Shown: piece by piece, positions 58,993 to 64,000 of the stretch
Layout of the letters: every line of letters starts with the position of its first letter
How positions within the stretch are numbered: position 1 is the first letter of the stretch
Source of the DNA: Torreya grandis
Taxonomy: Eukaryota > Streptophyta > Pinopsida > Cupressales > Taxaceae
Assembly (NCBI GenBank): GCA_037957365.1
Contig: JARHVA010000001.1
Coordinates: forward strand, 12,099,501-12,163,500
DNA length: 64,000 nt
Direction of reading: 5' to 3'
Program-made: the position numbers and the translations under genes
Notes under the pieces: model-generated
What the model was told of the DNA's origin: nothing
Database searches by the model: none
What the model saw: only the letters and a program-made list of their open reading frames with translations

Positions 58993-60577
58993 CTACATTT
59001 GGTCCACCACATTGATTAGGGGGTTGCTCTCTTTTGAATTTTTTTTGGGGGCATTTACAACTTGAGGTGCAACTCGAAGAGTTAAAGCTGCAACACGCTG
59101 CCTATAATTGGGAATCTTCTGGTTCACTTGTGATGAAAAAGATGCTGCAGATGTTTGAGTAGCTGCTTGAGCTTCCTCCATAGCTCTCTTTTTGGACCTG
59201 GTGTTGGCTGCAACACAATCATCCTGATTATTTGTACTCCCCATATAATTGACTACGTAGAATTCCCCTTCTAGGTGGTTCATAAGAGTGGAATCAGATT
59301 GAGCTTGCCTGTTGTCCATCCCAGGTTGTGTTGACACCTCAAAACTTGGGAATTGGGTTGTTTGATTACCTTGCGTGTTCATACATTGATTTGGTAACTC
59401 ATTAGCATAAGCACCCTGTTCTTGACCATACCCTAGGGGTGGGCAATTAGGCTGTTCCTGTACCAAAATATTTTGAGTGGGAACAAGAACCTTGGACGAT
59501 GAAGGGGCACTTGGATTATAACTTTGATAAGGTCTGACCTGGGTAATCTGACCCTGTCCTTGATTATAATTTTGGAAAGGAGGTCTATTCGCTTGTCCGA
59601 ATTGCTGATATCTTTGATTTGACCAATAGCTTTGAGCTTGTTGCCTCTTGAGAGCCACTAATTCGTTGGTAACGCTTTGTAACAAACTCTTAACTTCATG
59701 GAGGTCATTTGGCGAGGTAGCAATCGGCTTTTCTACACTAGGCAGAGGAGCTAAAGAGGGTGCAACAGTCTGAACTGAGGGTTGCAATTCAGAAAAGAGT
59801 GGCATATGAGGTCTAGGGGCTATCTTCCCTGCTTGCACCAAATACTTTTTGGCGGCTATGGCTATTTCATAAGCAACGGGTAACACTTGTCCACCCATGG
59901 ACTATATCATGACAACAATGTCGCTGTTCAAAGCCGTTAAGCAGTGAAGGAAAGCATAGCTTGGGGTTGGCTTCACTAAAATGAGGATTCTGTCCCAAGT
60001 CTTTTGGAACCTAGTATTAAAATCTTTCATAAATTCATGCGAGCTCTTTTCATAGTGGTCAATTGCTCAGCTAGAGAGAGATGGTTACTCTTCTCTCCAA
60101 ATCTATTTGTTAAGAGGGTGCCTAATTCATTCCATGAGCCAACTGAATTCATAGGCAAGGTTCCATACCAGTCCAAAACTTTACTTTTAAAAGACTGCCA
60201 GTAATCTGAAGGCTATGTTTTCTTCAGTGACGTTATGGATATTGCAGAGATTGGCTATATTTTTGATATGCTCAATAGCGGTAATTGGCCCCTCCATTAA
60301 AAGGAGGAACACTCTTAAGGGCTGTTCCAAGGATTGGGTCATATTGCAGAAGGTTTAAAGGGCTCTGACCATTGAAGGCCACAAAAGGTAAAGCCATGGC
60401 GATGATAGGGTCCAACCTGGGCCTCCTTGTGTAGGTGTATTTTATGGTAGGTTTGGGAAATTGGTTTGCTGTGTAAGGATGAGTCTTTGCAAACTTTAGC
60501 CGTTTCGCTGAGTTTAAAGGTAGCTCGACGAATTCAAAAGGAACACCCTTGGAAGATCTTGTGGTGACCTTAGGCAT
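58993..60577 (-). pseudogene. Gag polyprotein, frameshifted
   Basis: Starts MPKVTTRSSKGVPFEFVELP at 60577 and runs to a stop at 60272. The capsid part (60271-59899) is in broken frames. A long frame 59898-58993 (301 residues) follows, rich in Q, P, S and N (NQRYQQFGQANRPPFQNYNQ) and with no CCHC knuckle that I can see. A Q/P/N-rich spacer between capsid and protease is common in large Tat/Ogre elements. Gag forms the virus-like particle. The start is the first ATG after the PBS-like leader, about 155 bp downstream. Confidence 0.75.
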
Positions 60578-60708
60578 GGGATGCTAGGCTGATCTCTGAC
60601 CAGAGACTGAGTTCTTAAAATGGAGTCGCCAGATGTTGGGTTAGTTTGCTCACTCTTGTAGTAACAGGACCAGCACCAATCCTGGGACTTCACAGGGCAT
60701 AAAAAAAT

Positions 60709-60730
60709 GGTCCCACCGGGCGTGCCAAAA
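60709..60730 (-). other. PBS-like leader motif
   Basis: Just inside the 5' LTR the minus strand reads TTTTGGCACGCCCGGTGGGA then CC. The TTTGGC.CGCC.GGTGGGA form is typical of the primer site and leader of plant Tat/Ogre-type elements. The primer tRNA is not identified. Confidence 0.7.
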
Positions 60731-61257
60731 ACTGTTGACGCTGTGGATTGCACCCTTTAAAAGAAGGCTTGGCTTCTTTCTTCCACGCGGCACAATGGAG
60801 ACATTCCTCTTGCTGTGGGTAGCAAATTTGAGGAATGAATCTTTCGATTAAGGGCTAGCTCCCTTTGATGCACCTTTGAGGTCTTTAACTTCTACTGCTA
60901 ACAATTGGGGGGGGGGTGAAAAGAGAAAATGATGTTACAAAAGCAGAACCTAACTAAAATGGTGATGCACCAAAATGATTCGATCTACTCATTTTTTATC
61001 AACACTTTACACCAAAAAGAGCGAACAGACACTTCATTTGAACAAAAGACCAGACTGCATGAATATTTTAACAAGATGCTTAATAGAGAACCTACCATAG
61101 GTGCTCTATAAGCACATTGTTAGATAGTTGCTCCTCTGCCTCTATACTCCAACTTGGGCACCGTTGACAAATCTTCCACGAGTCAGATTTTTTCTTGCTA
61201 TTTGAAAAGTTCTCGTCTCTAGCCAAGGAAGGAAGAATTCATTGTTTTCCTTTGCTA

Positions 61258-61475
61258 ATTTCTACAGACTCACTCAGGGAGGCAATTTTTTACGGACTCA
61301 CTCAGGAAGAATTTCTACGGACTCACTCAGGCAGGCAATTTTCTACGGACTCACTCAGAGAAAATCTATGGACTCACTCAGGAAGAGTTTCTACGTACTC
61401 ACTCAGAGAAAATCTACGGACTCACTCAGAAGAAATTCTACGGACTCACTCAGTCAAAATTTTCTACGGACTCAG
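61258..61475 (+). repeat. CTACGGACTCACTCAG direct repeats (about 9 copies)
   Basis: Nine copies spaced 20-30 bp apart, separated by short GAAGAAATT- or GAGAAAAT-type spacers. The frames 61195-61479 and 61242-61487 (RTHSGR, TDSLR repeats) are by-products. Confidence 0.93.
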
Positions 61476-61544
61476 TTGAATTTGTAAAGCACTTAGAAGA
61501 AATTCGAAAAAATTGCAAAAGACAAGGAAAAGATAGTTTCAAGA

Positions 61545-61830
61545 GTTCCGAAGGGTAGGGTACCCTTCGGAAGGGACACTTCCAACAATCCCGAAGGGCA
61601 CCTACCCTTCGGGTAGGTGGAAGACCAAAATCACAGGGTTTTGCAAAAAGTCTGGGTGCCCTCCAATTTTTCCGAAGGGCACTACCGAAGGACACTTGGA
61701 CTGCCGGAGCAGGTGGAAGACCAAAATCACAAGCTTTTGCAAAAAGTCCGGGTGCCCTCCAATTTTTCCGAAGGGCACTGCCGGAGGACACTTGGACTGC
61801 TGGAGGACACTTGGACTGGCTGCCGAAGGG
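61545..61830 (+). repeat. CCGAAGGGCAC repeats in U3
   Basis: CCGAAGGGCA(C) recurs about six times, with two ~105-bp units (start near 61612 and 61720) each holding GGTGGAAGACCAAAATCACA and CCCTCCAATTTTTCCGAAGG. GGACTGC repeats follow at 61790-61815. Confidence 0.88.
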
Positions 61831-61859
61831 CACATCAAAAAGCAAAGGCAAAGAAAGAA

Positions 61860-62060
61860 TCCTTTGGACTTTTTGTCTGAAGGAATTCCTTCGGACAAAA
61901 AGGCCGAAGGAATTCAGAAAGGGCAGGAGACAAAGTCCGAAGACAAAGCCAAGACAAAAAAAGACAAGATAAAGAAAAGTCAAAGAAAATGAATTCTTTC
62001 GGACTTTTTGTCCGAAGGAATTCCTTCGGACAAAAAGTCTGAAGAAATTCCGAAAGGCTG
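61860..62060 (+). repeat. EcoRI-centred palindromes including a 38-bp perfect one
   Basis: The stretch 62002-62039 is a perfect 38-bp palindrome centred on GAATTC (62018-62023), core CCGAAGGAATTCCTTCGG flanked by GACTTTTTGT and its complement. A second, imperfect one is at 61870-61905. Single half-sites lie between them. Confidence 0.97.
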
Positions 62061-64000
62061 GCACAAGACAAAATTCCAAAGGAATTCGGAGGCAAAGACA
62101 TGTCATCAAAAGAAGTCCGCGGGAATATATGACTTAGCGACTAATACAAAAGGGCCGACAGAGCAACAAACCCGTGGGAAAAAGCCTAAACTAAATAGGA
62201 GTAAAGGAAAAATGACAGAAATAAGCCCGAGGAAATATAGCCGAAGGAAATATGACAGTTTCCAGTGACGTCCCGCAAGCCGTCAAATTTTTCTTGCAGG
62301 AAGTAATCGTTGAAACTAAGGAGATAGCAGGAAATCCGAAATAAATGGAAGCCGACTATGCAAAAAAAGAACAGAAAATAGATAATCCGACGAAGAATTG
62401 AATATGGAATCCTGTCGGAAATAGACACGATCAAAATTAGAACGAAATACATGCAAACGTTGGAACTATTTTCGAATAAACAGTCAAAGTTTCAGTTGAC
62501 CGATCATTAAAGACCTGTTTGTCTTCATTCAGCGCATGCATCCGAAGGACTAAATCCGGCTTCAATAGGAGTTTCGAGTTCTAAACGAGGAGTTGACTAT
62601 TCCAGATTTAGAGTTAACTAATTGATCAAACGCTGCATCCACTAGAAGATTTCCATGCAAAAAGAGGTGGATGGTTCATAACAAAGATAGGTGCGCTTCA
62701 TCAAACGAATAAACTTCATGCAAGGACAAAAGAAAATTGTATTTTATTTTAAGGCCAAGTAAAGCTTGGAGTTAACAAAAGTAAATCTTTCTCTTTAAGT
62801 TTATACGCCTATCTTTGGCCTCTTGTAATTTGCTATATAATGGCTTTCAGCCTTGTTTAAAGATCATCCAATCTCTCTTGGTTAGACCAGACTCTGCCAT
62901 TAAGAGTTGTGTAACCTCTTCGATAAAAAAGGACTGTACTTTCAGATTTCAAGCGTGGCATAGTGTATATTTCTTCAACAATTTGCATAAGTGGTAGAGT
63001 TTTCTCCCTTCCCAAATTCTGTTTCGTATCTAGTTGCTATATTGTCCTTGTGCAGGTCATGTTAAAGTGTTCTTTATTGTCTTTTGTTGAGACTGTAAGT
63101 GGATGTAGGCGGCTTCAAAGTGTCTTTTATCAGATCTCTCTTCACCATTTCCCTCAGGTTTTAGTCATTGGACCGAACCTCTGCATGAAATACTTATGCA
63201 CAAGTGATTAATTGAAGTCTCAGGTCTTCCTTCTCTCTTGTTTGCTCAGCGTTCAAGGTTCCAAGCTGAGTAGGATCATAATTCTGGTGTATCACCCCCT
63301 TTTAGGTAGGATTTCCCCTTTAAGTTTTATTTCTCCCTTTTCCATGGTAGTCAGCAGCGTAGAGTAGGAATCTTCATTGATACATCATACAGGAACCAGC
63401 CTTCTCTGGAGGTTCTTCTCACTATTGAGGCACCCACCCTTGTGAGAAGATCCCATTGTTTCAGCTGGATAGAGGACTGGCTGTTTCGCGCACGTCCTCG
63501 AATCAGGGCGCAGCTCCAGGTTGACAACAGGGACTTCCTGTTAACTTGTAGAAGAAGATTTTGGATACACTAGATATACTGGCGTCGACCTATGAAAGCA
63601 TTAAGATAAATGACTAAACATAATGGCGATACATAGGCATATGCAAAAGTGTAAAGAATCAGATAGAGGTAAAAACACTTCTTTTGATTAAAAGGCAAAA
63701 TTGTCAGGGCTTCGCCATACACAAGTGAGAGATCTTTTTTCCACGCTGAAAGGTTACAATATATAGAATTTAGAGAAAGACTCTTGGTCCCTTCAAGGAA
63801 CCGGTGGCCCATACTGTATTAAACACCTTGGTAAGAGAAAATCCGCTCATGCTGTTGTCATCTTTCCTTAAATGCGCTTGAAAGAAACATACTGTAGATA
63901 TCACAGACATTGACTTTGTTGCTCAAACTGCATTAAACGTTCCTGCTAAAGCATGGGTTGCCTTGTTCTTTGAACGACAAGGCCGCCTCTCTATGAAAAC

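Larger units (their letters stand above)
61162..63529 (+). mobile_element. Nested solo LTR (2368 bp) in opposite orientation
   Basis: Starts CGTTGACAAATC (probably TG changed to CG) and ends GGTTGACAACA. Flanks GGCAC (61157-61161) and GGGAC (63530-63534) are a one-mismatch duplication of the GGCAC that is single in the intact LTR near 50412. TATA at 62834-62840, a weak U5 block at 63377-63405. It carries CTACGGACTC repeats and palindromes like the LTR at 50972, so it is of the same broad family but a different subfamily. Confidence 0.88.
49993..64000 (-). mobile_element. Tat/Ogre-like Ty3/gypsy retrotransposon, 5' LTR runs off the window
   Basis: Minus-strand element. 3' LTR 49993-54491 (2458 bp without its nested LTR), interior 54492-60732 (6.2 kb), 5' LTR from 60733 to beyond 64000. 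Domain order in its own sense: gag, protease, RNase H-like domain, RT, degenerate RNase H, integrase. Coding region has at least six stops or frameshifts, so it is dead. The two LTRs look about 95% alike by eye over the shared 890 bp. Each was later hit by a related LTR of opposite orientation. Confidence 0.9.
60733..64000 (-). repeat. 5' LTR of the Tat-like element, partial, with nested solo LTR
   Basis: 60733-61161 and 63530-64000 match 49993-50898 of the 3' LTR continuously, including TATA (63760-63765) and the U5 block (60843-60875). The window ends inside the LTR. Roughly 1.55 kb of U3 should lie beyond 64000. Confidence 0.9.

Noticed and set aside
61258..61475. CRISPR-like pattern of short direct repeats
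   Set aside because: Repeats are ~10 bp, degenerate, with unequal and partly related spacers, inside a plant LTR. No cas-like genes.
61195..62268. Frames with RTHSGR/TDSLR and similar repeats on both strands
   Set aside because: Translation of CTACGGACTC repeats and palindromes in a solo LTR.

Overview
This window looks like plant nuclear DNA from a large, repeat-dominated genome, and a gymnosperm such as a conifer is my best guess. The sequence is AT-rich, has no bacterial-style gene layout and no long intact cellular gene, and nearly every recognisable coding stretch is a decayed plant retrotransposon. Ty3/gypsy polyproteins, LTRs with TG...CA ends and target-site duplications, a DUF4283-type LINE ORF1, a LINE RNase H, a Copia-like LTR start and two tRNA-derived SINE-like units are present. 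The organism call is inference; no diagnostic single-copy gene was found.

Layout. 317-2595: an old solo LTR related to the big family at the right end. 2880-4740: an inverted fragment of the Ty3/gypsy element whose full copy is at 29.6-36.8 kb. 4.7-12.1 kb: AT-rich DNA without genes, with a (CA)24 microsatellite and a 105-bp duplication. 12138-12940: a broken copy of a promoter plus first exon whose better-preserved sister is at 24324-25012. 13442-14696: a solo LTR with a perfect GTAAG duplication. 16566-22893: a complete but non-autonomous Ty3/gypsy-like element with initiator-Met PBS, a gag remnant and a protease remnant, but no RT or integrase. 29565-36760: a second complete non-autonomous element with a protease and a gag-type zinc knuckle in unusual order, and a ladder of hairpins before its 3' LTR. 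38.0-41.4 kb: a decayed minus-strand gene encoding a globular, proline-rich, coiled-coil protein, with a TATA box and ~128-bp repeats upstream. 43647 onward: start of a Copia-like LTR. 44.9-46.1 and 48.2-50.0 kb: minus-strand LINE remains.

49993-64000 (running off the window): a large minus-strand Tat/Ogre-like Ty3/gypsy element. From 5' to 3' it reads LTR, PBS-like leader, gag, protease, an extra RNase H, RT, a degenerate second RNase H, integrase, LTR. Each of its two LTRs carries a related solo LTR in the opposite orientation (50972-53007 with ATTCC duplications; 61162-63529 with GGCAC/GGGAC). LTRs of this family carry arrays of perfect EcoRI-centred palindromes (up to 38 bp), CTACGGACTC direct repeats and, in one copy, a ~350-bp array of TTGGTTCAA units. 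These palindrome-rich U3 regions, together with the extra RNase H placed upstream of RT, are the most distinctive features of the window.

Nothing here looks like an operon, defence system or CRISPR array. The elements do not work together: they form layers of insertion. Two non-autonomous elements keep LTRs and priming sites but lack RT and integrase, so they would have depended on enzymes from relatives such as the Tat-like element.
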